The notes: generated from the letters alone by a model not told the origin. A stretch of DNA of 64,000 nt from Microbacteriaceae bacterium (GCA_025465095.1 JAODME010000012.1:62001-126000); one strand, 5' to 3'. Counted from the first letter of the stretch, positions 1-8,578 are shown. Program-made: numbers and translations.

Positions 1-235
1 TAGCGGCGGCGCCGATGTTCACCAGGAGCTTCGCGATCGGCAGGCCGAATCGCACGACAGCGCCCGGATCGGCCAGGACCGGGGCCGCCGATCCTCCTCC
101 GAACTGAAGCGCAGCGAGAAGGCTGAGCAGTGCGACGACGAGCAGAATTGCCGGTCCCGTGACGCGAACGACCCTGGATAGACGGGCGAGGTTCGCGTCG
201 CCGACGCGCTCGGGCTTGCGGACCAGCTCAGACAC
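1..235 (-). CDS. CopD-like membrane protein, 5' part only (cut by window edge)
   Basis: Only the first 78 codons lie in the window; the rest is beyond base 1. A GTG at 235 is the only usable start near the front, because an in-frame TAG sits a few codons upstream. The translation begins VSELVRKPERVGD, followed by a hydrophobic helix of about 25 residues, a Gly/Ala stretch and the phrase LADPGAVVRFGLPIAKLL. That last phrase is typical of the N terminus of actinobacterial CopD/cytochrome c oxidase assembly membrane proteins (copper handling at the membrane). The ribosome site TAGGAG abuts the GTG, closer than usual. The family assignment rests on pattern memory of one short stretch, so it is moderate. 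Confidence 0.5.
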   Translation of the reverse strand, partial: MSELVRKPERVGDANLARLSRVVRVTGPAILLVVALLSLLAALQFGGGSAAPVLADPGAVVRFGLPIAKLLVNIGAAA

Positions 236-307
236 TCCTACAGCCTAGGCGAGCAAGCTGAGCGCGCGTTCTGCTCGCTCGCCACTTGCCTTCGCCTGAG
301 CGCGCAA

Positions 308-341
308 AAGGGGATGACGCCCGATCGGACGTCATCCCCTT
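308..341 (-). terminator. Rho-independent terminator after the HU gene
   Basis: A 12-bp perfect stem (308-319 with 330-341) encloses a 10-nt loop. Read on the minus strand it is followed by TTTT, ten bases beyond the HU stop codon. Confidence 0.85.
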
Positions 342-351
342 GAAAGCGTTG

Positions 352-639
352 CTACTTCGCGGCGGCCTTGAGCTTGCTGCCCGCGCTGACCTTGACACTG
401 TAACCGGCAGCGATCTGGATCGCCTCACCCGTCGAAGGGTTGCGGCCCGCACGAGCGGCACGGTGCGTGCGCTCGACGGCGAGCCAACCCGGGATCGTCA
501 CCTTGGTGCCCTCGTTGACCGAGGTCGCGAGGGTGGAGAACAGTGCGTCGAGGACGCCGTTCACAGCAGCCTGGCTCTGGCCAGATTCTGCGGCTACTGC
601 CGCGACGAGCTCGGTACGGTTCAGTGACTTGTCAGCCAT
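352..639 (-). CDS. hup: HU family DNA-binding protein
   Basis: A 95-residue nucleoid protein that bends and compacts DNA as a dimer. It begins MADKSLNRTELVAAVAAESG and carries the HU signature GRNPSTGEAIQIAAG at about residues 65-79, which forms the base of the DNA-embracing arm. It ends in a short Lys/Ala tail, KLKAAAK. Its length matches the bacterial HU norm of about 90-95, so it is not one of the long actinobacterial HU forms with basic repeat tails. An AGGAGG-type ribosome site precedes the ATG. The gene is monocistronic, with a strong terminator directly after the stop codon. Confidence 0.95.
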   Translation of the reverse strand: MADKSLNRTELVAAVAAESGQSQAAVNGVLDALFSTLATSVNEGTKVTIPGWLAVERTHRAARAGRNPSTGEAIQIAAGYSVKVSAGSKLKAAAK

Positions 640-755
640 TTGTGTCCTCCTCGGACGATTGGTGCAGTATCAGGTCTGCTCGATCAGAACAGTCAAGCGA
701 CTAGTTGTCAGTTCAGGACCATCGGACGATAAAAGACCGAGGAACCGGATGTAAC

Positions 756-1061
756 CTACCAGCTTGACTTAGTGATTCCGGGCAATTCGCCCCGGTGCGC
801 CATGTCACGGAAGCGAACACGGGAGATTCCGAACTGGCGCAGGTTACCGCGGGGGCGGCCGTCGATCGCGTCGCGCCCACGAACGCGCACCGGCGACGCG
901 TCGCGCGGAAGCTTCTGCAGTCCGAGGCGGGCGGCCTCGCGCTGCTCATCGGTTGAGGCCGGGTCGACGAGGGCCTTCTTCAACTCAAGGCGCTTGGCGG
1001 CGTAGCGCGCCACGACGATCTTGCGCTGCTCGTTCTTCGCAATCTTGCTCTTCTTCGCCAT
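756..1061 (-). CDS. rpsN: 30S ribosomal protein S14, zinc-independent form
   Basis: A 101-residue small-subunit protein ([14 protein letters not shown] start, [12 protein letters not shown] end). The zinc-binding CxxC...CxxC of the short S14 form is absent: the region reads [20 protein letters not shown] with no cysteine. This is therefore the C- paralogue. Such paralogues are known in actinobacteria to replace the zinc-containing form when zinc is scarce and to be repressed by Zur. It is third in a tight rpmB-rpmG-rpsN run, with 2 bases between rpmG and rpsN. The run lies beside a Fur-family regulator and a zinc importer, which supports zinc-dependent control. Confidence 0.95.
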   Translation of the reverse strand: MAKKSKIAKNEQRKIVVARYAAKRLELKKALVDPASTDEQREAARLGLQKLPRDASPVRVRGRDAIDGRPRGNLRQFGISRVRFRDMAHRGELPGITKSSW

Positions 1062-1063
1062 GG

Positions 1064-1231
1064 TTAGCGCTCCTCGCGGAATTCGACGTGCTTGCGCACA
1101 ATGGGGTCGTACTTCTTGAGCACGAGACGGTCGGGGTCGTTGCGACGGTTCTTCTTCGTCACGTAGGTGTAGCCGGTGCCCGCCGTCGAGCGGAGCTTGA
1201 TGATAGGACGTACGTCCTGCTGCTTCGCCAT
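1064..1231 (-). CDS. rpmG: 50S ribosomal protein L33, zinc-independent form
   Basis: A 55-residue large-subunit protein, [18 protein letters not shown] at the start and [16 protein letters not shown] at the end. The two CxxC pairs of zinc-binding L33 are missing, so it is a C- form. Its ATG overlaps the rpmB stop codon as TAATG, implying translational coupling. It sits between the L28 and S14 C- paralogues and should be co-transcribed and co-regulated with them. Confidence 0.95.
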   Translation of the reverse strand: MAKQQDVRPIIKLRSTAGTGYTYVTKKNRRNDPDRLVLKKYDPIVRKHVEFREER

Positions 1232-1467
1232 TAGATCTTCACCCCGCGCGCCAGAACGTCCTTCACGACGGACTCAATGCCCCGAGCATCGATGACCTTG
1301 ATGCCCTTCGCGCTGAGGGTCAGGGTGACGTTGCGGCGAAGCGACGGCACGTAGTAGGTCTTCTTCTGCACGTTGGGGTCGAAGCGGCGCTTGGTGCGCC
1401 GTTGCGAGTGCGAAATGTTGTGACCGAAGCCGGGAATGGCCCCTGTCACCTGGCATGTTGCTGCCAT
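1231..1467 (-). CDS. rpmB: 50S ribosomal protein L28, zinc-independent form
   Basis: A 78-residue protein starting [17 protein letters not shown] and ending VLARGVKI, colinear with the E. coli-type L28. It has a single cysteine (residue 5) and none of the paired cysteines of zinc-binding L28. The ATG at 1467 is preceded by a strong GGAGGAAAATC ribosome site; the open frame continues upstream but those codons do not resemble L28. It is the first gene of the rpmB-rpmG-rpsN run, and the operon leader contains a perfect inverted repeat (1486-1503). Confidence 0.95.
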   Translation of the reverse strand: MAATCQVTGAIPGFGHNISHSQRRTKRRFDPNVQKKTYYVPSLRRNVTLTLSAKGIKVIDARGIESVVKDVLARGVKI

Positions 1468-1485
1468 GATTTTCCTCCATCTACC

Positions 1486-1503
1486 GTAGAACTTTCGTTC
1501 TAC
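1486..1503. promoter_or_regulatory. perfect 18-bp inverted repeat in the rpmB leader
   Basis: GTAGAAC and GTTCTAC arms of 7 bp are separated by 4 nt, 19 nt upstream of the rpmB ATG. It could be an operator for the adjacent Fur-family regulator or an RNA hairpin in the 5' leader. It does not closely match the Zur-like site in front of znuA. Confidence 0.5.
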
Positions 1504-1567
1504 CCAAGGTCTCTTGTCGGCACGCACAATCCCCCGGGAATGTTGCGGTGGGAGATTTGCGTACATG

Positions 1568-1586
1568 CGAGCGGAGATACCGCTCG
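1568..1586. other. hairpin between zur and rpmB
   Basis: CGAGCGG and CCGCTCG form a perfect 7-bp stem with a 5-nt loop, about 50 bases beyond the zur stop. No T-tract follows on the minus strand, so terminator function is uncertain. Confidence 0.35.
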
Positions 1587-1634
1587 ACCAAAGAACTACA
1601 GTACGGGTCAGGATGCCTCGGCGCAACTTACCGC

Positions 1635-2021
1635 TCAGTCGGCGCTGCACTTCGCGCACATACCGAAAACGTCCACAACGTGGCTCGGTTGCGTAAATCC
1701 GTTGTCGGCAGCCACCTGATGCGCCCAGGCCTCCACGGCATCCGCCTCGATCTCTACTGTGAGGCCGCAGGAGCGGCAGATCAGGTGGTGGTGATGCTGC
1801 CCCGGCGTGCACGCGCGGTACAGCACCTCGCCCTGGTCGGACTGCAGGGAGTCGGCCTCGCCAGCTGACCCGAGGTCGGCGAGCGCCCGATAGACCGTCG
1901 CGAGTCCGATGGATGACCCCGCCTCACGCAGCCCGGAATGCAGCATCTGCGCGCTCACAAAACCTTCGTTGTTGCCGAGCGCTTCACGCACCGCCTCGCG
2001 CTGCCAGGTGTTGCGCCTCAT
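1635..2021 (-). CDS. zur: Fur-family zinc uptake regulator (Zur type)
   Basis: A 128-residue metal-responsive repressor. The N-terminal winged helix ends with the recognition region [10 protein letters not shown] at residues 38-47. The C-terminal metal domain has HHHH at 76-79, a structural zinc pair C82/C85 and a second pair C122/C125. These are standard for Fur-superfamily proteins. The Zur call rests on context: its ATG overlaps the znuB stop as ATGA, and zinc-free ribosomal paralogues follow. In the presence of zinc it would be expected to repress znuACB-zur and the rpmB-rpmG-rpsN run. No promoter of its own is visible. Confidence 0.9.
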   Translation of the reverse strand: MRRNTWQREAVREALGNNEGFVSAQMLHSGLREAGSSIGLATVYRALADLGSAGEADSLQSDQGEVLYRACTPGQHHHHLICRSCGLTVEIEADAVEAWAHQVAADNGFTQPSHVVDVFGMCAKCSAD

Positions 2022-2905
2022 GCGGGGATCCTGCTTTCGAGCGCGGGGGAGACCCGCCGCGAGCGCGATCGAATGCTGTGTCGCCGGCCGATCACCCGGC
2101 AGACCAGGTAGATGGCAAACGAGATCGTCGTCACGAAGGGGCTGATCGGCAGGCCGCCGCCGAGCGCAAGAAGGATGCCGCCGACCATCGCGGCCACGGC
2201 GAAGAGGACGCTGAGGAGGGGGGTGAGAAACGGGGACGCGGTGACCCGCATCGCGGCTGCGGCGGGCGTCACGAGCAGGGCGAGCACGAGCAGCGCCCCG
2301 ACGATTTGGATCGACACGGCGACGGCGAGGCCGAGCAGGATCATGAAGGCGACCGAGATGGCGGTCACCGGCAGGCCACGCGCGCGGGCGACATCTGCAT
2401 CCACACTCGCGAAGCTGAGGGGCCGCCACATGATTCCGAGCCCGAGGATCACGACGATCGAGATGGTGACGAGAAGGCCGAGCTGCTCATTGTCAACCGA
2501 GACGACCTGGCCGGTGAGGAGACCGAACTTATTGGCGGTGCGACCCTCGTAGAGGGCGAGAAACAGGATTCCGAGGCCGAGGCCGAACGGCATCAGCACC
2601 GCGACGATCGAGTTGCGTTCCCGTGCCCGCACGCCGAGAACACCGATCAGGAGCGCCGCGAGCAGTGATCCGAGGGTCGAGCCCAACACGACGTTCACGC
2701 CGAGCAGCAGTGCCGCGGATGCCCCGGCGAACGACAGCTCGCTGATTCCGTGCACCGCGAACTGAAGGTCCCGCTGCATCACGAACACGCCGATCAGCCC
2801 GCCGACGATGCCGAGCAGCGCGCCGGCGTAGATCGAGTTCTGCACGAGCACGACGAGTTCACCGTAGTTCTCGAAGTTGAAGACGGTGCCCCAGAAGTCA
2901 GCCAT
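2018..2905 (-). CDS. znuB: zinc ABC transporter permease (ABC-3 family)
   Basis: A 295-residue integral membrane protein with about eight hydrophobic helices, starting MADFWGTVFNFENYGE. The segment QRDLQFAVHGISELSFAGAS near residues 44-63 is the coupling/conserved region of ABC-3 permeases. The C-terminal tail is Arg/Ser-rich and cytoplasmic. It forms the membrane channel for Zn(II) (or Mn/Zn) delivered by ZnuA and driven by ZnuC. Its ATG shares one base with the znuC stop (TGATG) and its stop overlaps zur (ATGA), a fully coupled operon. Confidence 0.93.
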   Translation of the reverse strand: MADFWGTVFNFENYGELVVLVQNSIYAGALLGIVGGLIGVFVMQRDLQFAVHGISELSFAGASAALLLGVNVVLGSTLGSLLAALLIGVLGVRARERNSIVAVLMPFGLGLGILFLALYEGRTANKFGLLTGQVVSVDNEQLGLLVTISIVVILGLGIMWRPLSFASVDADVARARGLPVTAISVAFMILLGLAVAVSIQIVGALLVLALLVTPAAAAMRVTASPFLTPLLSVLFAVAAMVGGILLALGGGLPISPFVTTISFAIYLVCRVIGRRHSIRSRSRRVSPALESRIPA

Positions 2906-3735
2906 CAGTGCGCGCCGCCTTCGACGTGGTGCACGTCGTGGTCGTGCGCACCATAGCCGTCCGGCGCACCGACCACGATGATGCGCCCGCGGCTGCGGAT
3001 GACCTCGACGGGTGTGTCGTACATGTAGGAGAGCACCTCCGAGCGCAGCACCTCGTCAGGGGTGCCGATCCGAAACTGTCCGCCTGCCAGGTAGAGCACC
3101 CGGTCCACCATCCCGAGGATGGGGTTGACGTCGTGGGTCACGAAGACGACGGCCGTGTTGAGTTGGCGTCGCTTCTCGTCGATGAGGTCGCTCACCGCAC
3201 GCTGGTGATGCAGGTCGAGCGAGAGGAGCGGTTCATCGCAGAGCAAGAGGCGCGGGTTGCCGGCTATGGCCTGGCCGACGCGGATGCGCTGCTGCTCTCC
3301 GCCGGAGAGCGTCGCCACCGACGAGTGGCCGTAGTCGCTGGCGCCGACCGACTCGAGCACCTGGTCGACCTGGCGCCGCAACGCCGCGCTCGATATCGGA
3401 AGCCCCCATCGGTGGCCATTGATTCCGAACGCGATCAGATCGCGAGCGCGCAGGGGGGTGCCCTGCTCGAGCAGCTTCTGCTGCGGGATGTAGCCGATCT
3501 CGCGACTGCCGCGCCGCACGGGAGCGCCGAGCAGCTCTACGGTTCCGGAGGTGAGTTGCTGTTGTCCGAGGATCGTCTTGAGCAGGCTCGTCTTGCCCGT
3601 TCCGTTCGGTCCCAGCACGGCGAGAAACTCGCCTGCCTGGAGGTCCAGGTTGAGCCCTCGCCAGAGAGGACGATCGCCGAAGGAAAGCGTCGCCGAGCGG
3701 ATGCTCAGAATGGGCGGCGTCACAGGCGCGGGCAC
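2905..3735 (-). CDS. znuC: zinc ABC transporter ATP-binding protein with His-rich tail
   Basis: A 276-residue ATPase energising zinc uptake. It has Walker A GPNGTGKT at 42-49, the signature LSGGE at 143-147, Walker B LLLCDEP at 163-169 and the switch His at about 201. The start is GTG at 3735. The last 15 residues (262-276) contain five histidines and three acidic residues. This is unusual for an ABC ATPase and looks like a soft metal-binding tail. It lies 61 bp downstream of znuA and overlaps znuB by one base. Confidence 0.93.
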   Translation of the reverse strand: MPAPVTPPILSIRSATLSFGDRPLWRGLNLDLQAGEFLAVLGPNGTGKTSLLKTILGQQQLTSGTVELLGAPVRRGSREIGYIPQQKLLEQGTPLRARDLIAFGINGHRWGLPISSAALRRQVDQVLESVGASDYGHSSVATLSGGEQQRIRVGQAIAGNPRLLLCDEPLLSLDLHHQRAVSDLIDEKRRQLNTAVVFVTHDVNPILGMVDRVLYLAGGQFRIGTPDEVLRSEVLSYMYDTPVEVIRSRGRIIVVGAPDGYGAHDHDVHHVEGGAH

Positions 3736-3796
3736 GTTGATCCTCGATTGTCGGATGAATGATTGTCGTTCTCAGTATGGCGACGCGGGACGGTGC

Positions 3797-4762
3797 TCAG
3801 GAAAGCGCTTTCTCGATCGCATCGAGGTTGGCGCTCATCCAGCCCACGTAGTCCGCGTCGGCGGGCAGCGTCTCGGTGAGCGACACGACGGCGACCCCTG
3901 CGTCATCGGCCGCGGCCCGCACCTGCTCCGTCTCGGCGCCCGCGGTCTGTGCGTTGTAGGCGAGGAGCACGACGAAGTCGTCGGCGAAGAGGGCCAGTGT
4001 CTCGCGAAGTACAGCGGGAGCGACATCCGTTCCCTCCTCGATCGCCTCGGAGAACTCCTCCGGAGTGCGGTTCTCGAGGCCGACCTCGCCGAGTAGGTAT
4101 GTCGGCACCGGTTCGGTGATCGCGACCCCCTTGCCGCCGGTCAGGTCGTGCAGTGCGTGCGCCCGCTCCCTGAGAGCATCGAGCTCGACGACGAAGGCGG
4201 CGAGATTCTCGTCATAGGCGTCGGCGTTCGCCTCGTCGATCTCGGCGAGCTCATGGGCGAGCTCCGCGGCGATGTTCTCGACCGCGTGGAAGCTATACCA
4301 GACGTGCTCGTTGAACCCCTCGACGCGGCCGTGCACGCCCGCATCCTCGGCGGGGCCGTCGTCGCCTGCGTGCACGTCGCCCTCGAGCAGGCCGGATGCC
4401 TCGGACGCGTTCACCACGACGACTCCGTCACCGCCCGAGGCCTTGAGCATCGTGCCGATGAACGGGTCGTACCCGCCGCCGTTTTCGATCACAAGGTCCG
4501 CTTTGGATAGGGCGAGCTGGTCCTGCGCCGTGGCCTCGTAGCTGTGTGGATCCTGCGTCGGGCCGCTGATGATCGAGGTCACCGCGACGAGCTCCCCGCC
4601 GATCCGCGCCGCGATGTCACCATAGACGTCAGTCGATGCCACGACCCGCACGAGCGCGCTGTCATCCGAATTGGATCCGGGTGCGGTCGAGCAGCCGGAG
4701 AGGGCGAGGGCTGTCACGCCCAAGCAGCCGAGGAGCATGCCGGGGGAGCGTCGCGAGTGCAT
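3797..4762 (-). CDS. znuA: zinc-binding lipoprotein of the ABC importer
   Basis: A 321-residue extracellular solute-binding protein of the ZnuA/TroA cluster. The signal peptide MHSRRSPGMLLGCLGVTALA ends in the lipobox ALSGC, giving lipidated Cys24. Family features include VVASTDVYGDIAARIGG, the metal-ligand stretch QDPHSYEATAQDQ and a His/Asp-rich loop (GDVHAGDDGPAEDAGVHGR). I chose the ATG at 4762 rather than upstream in-frame codons, because it begins the signal peptide and leaves the candidate operator in the 5' region. It is the promoter-proximal gene of znuA-znuC-znuB-zur. Confidence 0.92.
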   Translation of the reverse strand: MHSRRSPGMLLGCLGVTALALSGCSTAPGSNSDDSALVRVVASTDVYGDIAARIGGELVAVTSIISGPTQDPHSYEATAQDQLALSKADLVIENGGGYDPFIGTMLKASGGDGVVVVNASEASGLLEGDVHAGDDGPAEDAGVHGRVEGFNEHVWYSFHAVENIAAELAHELAEIDEANADAYDENLAAFVVELDALRERAHALHDLTGGKGVAITEPVPTYLLGEVGLENRTPEEFSEAIEEGTDVAPAVLRETLALFADDFVVLLAYNAQTAGAETEQVRAAADDAGVAVVSLTETLPADADYVGWMSANLDAIEKALS

Positions 4763-4794
4763 GGGGGAGCTTCCTAGGAGGAGCCGGAAGGGCA

Positions 4795-4815
4795 TAATGA
4801 GTGTCGTTATCATTA
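4795..4815. promoter_or_regulatory. zur box: candidate Zur operator upstream of znuA
   Basis: TAATGA and TCATTA form a perfect 6-bp inverted repeat around a 9-nt centre. On the minus strand the core reads AATGATAACGACACTCATT, resembling Fur-superfamily boxes of actinobacterial Zur. It ends 33 nt before the znuA start. The identification is by pattern and context only. Confidence 0.6.
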
Positions 4816-4894
4816 GCGTAGCAGGGGGTGCGCTTTCTCTCCTGCCCTTCTCGCACGCGCGAGGATCGGGGCGGTCGCTTACCGGCCAGCCGCT

Positions 4895-6289
4895 CTACTC
4901 GAGCAGCAGCGCCGGCTCCTCGATGATGCTCGCCACGTCGGCGAGGAAGCGGCTCGCGACATCGCCGTCCACGACGCGGTGATCGAACGAAGCGCCGAGC
5001 GTCGTCACGAAGCGCGGGCGCACCTCGCCGTCGACCACCCAGGGCTTCTGCTTGATCGTGCCGAGAGCTACGATCGCCACCTCGCCCGGGTTCAGGATCG
5101 GTGTGCCCGTGTCCATTCCGAAGACGCCGATGTTGGTCACCGTGACCGTGCCATCCGCCATCTCGGAGGGCTGGGTCTTCCCATCCCGCGCCGTGAGGGT
5201 CAGTTGCTCGATCGCGCTCGCGAGTTCGAGCAGCGAGAGGTCCTGCGCCTCCTTGATATTCGGCACAATCAGGCCCCGCGGGGTGGCCGCGGCAATTCCG
5301 AAGTTGACGTAGTGCTTGACGATGATCTCGTCGTCGGTCCACTGCGCGTTCACGGTCGGGTTGCGCCGCACCGCCCAGATCATGGCCTTCGCCATAATCA
5401 GCAGCGGGGAGACCTTCACGCCCGCGAAGTCGGGGGAGGCCTTCAGTCGCTTGACGAACTCCATCGTGCGGGTCGCATCGACATCGACGAACAGGCTGAC
5501 GTGCGGCGCCGAGAAGGCGCTCGACACCATGGCGCCGGCGATCGCCTTGCGCACGCCCTTCACGGGGACGCGCTCTTCACGATGCCCCGCCCGCTGCGGC
5601 GTCTCTATGTTGCGGAACACGCTGGCCTGCGAAGCCTGGCGGATGACGTCGTCGCGCGTGATCTCGCCCGCGAGGCCGGTCGCGCTCACGAGGGAGAGGT
5701 CGACCCCGAGATCCTTGGCGAGCTTACGGATCGGCGGCTTCGCGATGATCGTGAACGCGGATGCAGCCGGCACAGAGCTCGGGCGTGGTGCAGCGCGGTG
5801 CTGGTCCGCTCCGGGCGCGGCCTCGTCGGCGGCGCGCTTCGAGGGAGCGGATGCTGCGGCCCCCCTGTTCCTTCGCGACGCCACGTGGCCCTTCAGCCCG
5901 TAGCCGACGAGCACGGAACCGGGCTTCTCGTCCTCGACGCCGATGCTCGCGGCCGTGTCGGCGACGGCCTGGGTCTCCTCGTCGGCGTGACCGGTGTCCG
6001 CGAGGGCCAGCGGAGCATCCTGAGCCGCGCCATCCGATGGGTCGGCACGGTCCGACGACACCGAGATGATCGCCGTGCCGACGTCGACCGTCGTCCCTGC
6101 GTCGACGAGCAGTTTCGTCACGACACCCGCGAACGGTGACGGCAGTTCGACGAGCGACTTCGCGGTCTCGATCTCGACAAGTACCTGGTTGACGACTACC
6201 GTGTCCCCGGGCGCGACCTTCCACTCGACGATTTCCGCCTCCGTGAGGCCCTCGCCGACATCCGGAAGTCTGAATTCCTGGCTGCTCAT
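4895..6289 (-). CDS. bkdC: dihydrolipoamide acyltransferase, E2 of a 2-oxoacid dehydrogenase complex
   Basis: A 464-residue E2 core enzyme. It has one lipoyl domain (residues 1-80) with lipoylated K44 in ETAKS, then an Ala/Pro-rich linker. A peripheral-subunit-binding domain covers about 181-218 ([12 protein letters not shown]). The acyltransferase domain covers about 241-464 with catalytic His437 and Asp441 in DHRVVDG. It transfers the acyl group from lipoate to CoA in branched-chain 2-oxoacid (or pyruvate) oxidation. The start is the ATG at 6289 ([14 protein letters not shown]); upstream codons encode non-family sequence. It follows E1beta by 28 bp. No E3 gene is nearby, so the shared dihydrolipoamide dehydrogenase must be elsewhere. 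Confidence 0.92.
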   Translation of the reverse strand: MSSQEFRLPDVGEGLTEAEIVEWKVAPGDTVVVNQVLVEIETAKSLVELPSPFAGVVTKLLVDAGTTVDVGTAIISVSSDRADPSDGAAQDAPLALADTGHADEETQAVADTAASIGVEDEKPGSVLVGYGLKGHVASRRNRGAAASAPSKRAADEAAPGADQHRAAPRPSSVPAASAFTIIAKPPIRKLAKDLGVDLSLVSATGLAGEITRDDVIRQASQASVFRNIETPQRAGHREERVPVKGVRKAIAGAMVSSAFSAPHVSLFVDVDATRTMEFVKRLKASPDFAGVKVSPLLIMAKAMIWAVRRNPTVNAQWTDDEIIVKHYVNFGIAAATPRGLIVPNIKEAQDLSLLELASAIEQLTLTARDGKTQPSEMADGTVTVTNIGVFGMDTGTPILNPGEVAIVALGTIKQKPWVVDGEVRPRFVTTLGASFDHRVVDGDVASRFLADVASIIEEPALLLE

Positions 6290-6317
6290 GTTGTCCGTTC
6301 CCGCGCTTTCTGAGGCC

Positions 6318-7448
6318 CTAGTAGGCCATGGCCCTGTCGACGGCTTCGAGCACGCGGTCGGCGTCGGGCAGGTAGATCGTCTCGAGCTTTGCAGGCGGGA
6401 AGGGTGCATCGAAGCCGGTGACACGCAGAACCGGCGCCTCGAGGGAGTAGAACGCCTTCTCCGTCACCGTTGCGGCGATCTCCGAAGAGACGCTCACGAA
6501 TCCCGGCGCCTCCGAGGCGACGACGAGGCGCCCCGTCTTCTGCACGGAGCGAATGATGGGCGCGTAATCGATGGGGGAGAGTGACCGCAGATCGATCACC
6601 TCAACGCTCGTACCTTCCGCGGCCGCGAGTTCCGCCGCCTGAAGCAGCACCGTCACCATCGCACCGTGACCGAGCAGGGTGACCTCGGTTCCGGCGCGCA
6701 CAACACGGCTCGAGTGCAGCGGAACCGCACTCGCCTCCAGGTCGACGGGGCCCTTGTGCCAGTAGCGGCTCTTCGGCTCGAAGAACATCACGGGGTCGTT
6801 CGAGGCGATGGCCTCCTGAATCATCCAGTAAGCGTCGTTCGGCGTGCTCGGGCTCACCAGGCGCAACCCTGGCGTGTGGGCGAAGTAGGCCTCGGGGCTC
6901 TCCTGGTGGTGCTCGACCGCGCCGATGTGCCCGCCGTACGGAACCCGGATGACTACGGGCATCTGCACCTGGCCCTCGTGCCTGTTCGTCATCTTCGCGA
7001 GCTGCGAGGTGATTTGGTCGAAGCCGGGAAAGATGAACCCGTCGAACTGAATCTCACACACGGGGCGATAACCGCGCATCGCGAGCCCGATCGCGGAACC
7101 GATGATCGCGGACTCCGCGAGCGGGGTGTCGAGCACACGCCTGGCACCGAATTCGGCCTGCAGGCCCTCGGTGACGCGGAAGACGCCGCCGAGGGGGCCG
7201 ATGTCCTCGCCCATCATCAGCACCTTGGGATCGTTCCGCATCGCCCGCTGCAGCCCGGCGTTGAGCGCCTTGGCGAGCGGCAGTTGCACGGTGCCGGCTT
7301 CCGGGGCGGCAGGGTGGCGGGGTGTCGTTCCCGCGTCCGCACGTGAGCCGAGATGGTGCGGCGCGTCCGTGTTGGTGGCAGGGCCGTGGGTTCCCGGCCC
7401 GTTCGTTACCGGGGCGCTGAGGCCGATGCCCGCGTCGAGTTCGGTCAT
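6318..7448 (-). CDS. bkdB: 2-oxoacid dehydrogenase E1 component, beta subunit
   Basis: A 376-residue beta subunit of the thiamine-diphosphate E1 (branched-chain type). The family core starts at about residue 50 ([15 protein letters not shown]) and includes [19 protein letters not shown] and the C-terminal [14 protein letters not shown]. The first 50 residues are a Thr/Gly/Pro/His-rich extension not needed for the fold. The ATG at 7448 overlaps the E1alpha stop as ATGA, and GGAGGC lies just upstream, so translation is coupled. It assembles with E1alpha as a heterotetramer and docks on E2. Confidence 0.92.
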   Translation of the reverse strand: MTELDAGIGLSAPVTNGPGTHGPATNTDAPHHLGSRADAGTTPRHPAAPEAGTVQLPLAKALNAGLQRAMRNDPKVLMMGEDIGPLGGVFRVTEGLQAEFGARRVLDTPLAESAIIGSAIGLAMRGYRPVCEIQFDGFIFPGFDQITSQLAKMTNRHEGQVQMPVVIRVPYGGHIGAVEHHQESPEAYFAHTPGLRLVSPSTPNDAYWMIQEAIASNDPVMFFEPKSRYWHKGPVDLEASAVPLHSSRVVRAGTEVTLLGHGAMVTVLLQAAELAAAEGTSVEVIDLRSLSPIDYAPIIRSVQKTGRLVVASEAPGFVSVSSEIAATVTEKAFYSLEAPVLRVTGFDAPFPPAKLETIYLPDADRVLEAVDRAMAY

Positions 7449-8578
7449 GAGTCGCCTCCGAACGATGCCTCGTAGTTCGCGAGCCACTGCTTCTGCTCTG
7501 CGGTGACAGGATGGGGTTCCGAGTACACGTGGTCGAAGATCTTGTCCGTCGCCGGGGTTTCCAGCGCCACGGTGCGGGCCCGGATGTCGGCGGCGAAATC
7601 TTCGGCCTCCTGCGCGATGTCGGCGAAGAACGCATCATCCGCCCCACGGGAGCGCAGCCAGGTTTCGAACCGGGCGATCGGGTCGCGCGCCAACCAGGAC
7701 TGAAGCTCGGCGTCCTGCCGGTACTTGGTCGGGTCGTCCGAGGAGGTATGCGCACCGATTCGGTAGGTGAGCGCCTCGATCAGCCGAGGGCCTTCTCCTG
7801 CACGGGCTGCGTCGAGGTTGCGTGCGGTGACCGCGTAGCTCGCGAGTACGTCGTTACCGTCGATCTGGATTCCGGGAATGCCGAAGCCGCTCGCCCGCTG
7901 GTAGAGCGGGATGCGGGACTGCACGCTGACCGGAACGGAAATGGCCCAGTGGTTGTTCTGCACGAAGAACAACTGCGGCGTCTGGTAGCTGGCTGCGAAG
8001 ACGAGGGCCTCGTTGAAATCCCCCTGGCTCGTGGCCCCGTCGCCGAGGTAGACGATGACGGCCTCATCAGTTCGCGGATCCCCCGTGCCCGACAGTCCGT
8101 CCAGGGAGATCCCCATCGCGTAGCCGGTCGCATGAAGCGTCTGTGAGGCGATGACAAGCGTGTACAAGTGGAAGTTCTTCGACTCGGCGGGGTTCCATCC
8201 GCCGTGGGTCGTGCCGCGTAGCAGCTGGATGATTCCGAGCACGTCGACACCGCGGATCATGGCTACCGAGTGCTCCCGGTAGGCGGGGAAGATGTGGTCC
8301 TGGTCGCGAGCCGCGTGCGCGGAGCCGACCTGCGCGGCCTCCTGGCCAGTACTGGGAACCCAAAGGCCGAGCTGGCCCTGACGCTGCAGGTTGGCCGCTT
8401 CGACATCGAAACGCCGGATCACGACCATGTCGCGGTGGAAACGGCGCAGGCTTTCGTCGCTCAGACCCTCGACGAGGGGGAGGTAATCGGCGGCCGGGCC
8501 CTCGGTTTGAAGCACGCCGTCGGCGGAGAGTAACTGCACCGTGTCGGCGGCCATCGCTTGATCGGCTGACTGTGCCAC
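7445..8578 (-). CDS. bkdA: 2-oxoacid dehydrogenase E1 component, alpha subunit
   Basis: A 377-residue thiamine-diphosphate-dependent decarboxylase subunit. The cofactor motif starts at GDGATSQGDFNEA and ends at the NN of FFVQNNHW. GIQIDGNDVLASYAVT and RIGAHTSSDDPTKYR are typical of branched-chain E1alpha. I chose the GTG at 8578 (a GAGG ribosome site five bases before); the frame continues upstream to a TTG at 8653 without family similarity. It is the first gene of the E1alpha-E1beta-E2 run. Substrate preference between branched-chain 2-oxoacids and pyruvate cannot be decided from sequence alone. Confidence 0.9.
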   Translation of the reverse strand: MAQSADQAMAADTVQLLSADGVLQTEGPAADYLPLVEGLSDESLRRFHRDMVVIRRFDVEAANLQRQGQLGLWVPSTGQEAAQVGSAHAARDQDHIFPAYREHSVAMIRGVDVLGIIQLLRGTTHGGWNPAESKNFHLYTLVIASQTLHATGYAMGISLDGLSGTGDPRTDEAVIVYLGDGATSQGDFNEALVFAASYQTPQLFFVQNNHWAISVPVSVQSRIPLYQRASGFGIPGIQIDGNDVLASYAVTARNLDAARAGEGPRLIEALTYRIGAHTSSDDPTKYRQDAELQSWLARDPIARFETWLRSRGADDAFFADIAQEAEDFAADIRARTVALETPATDKIFDHVYSEPHPVTAEQKQWLANYEASFGGDS

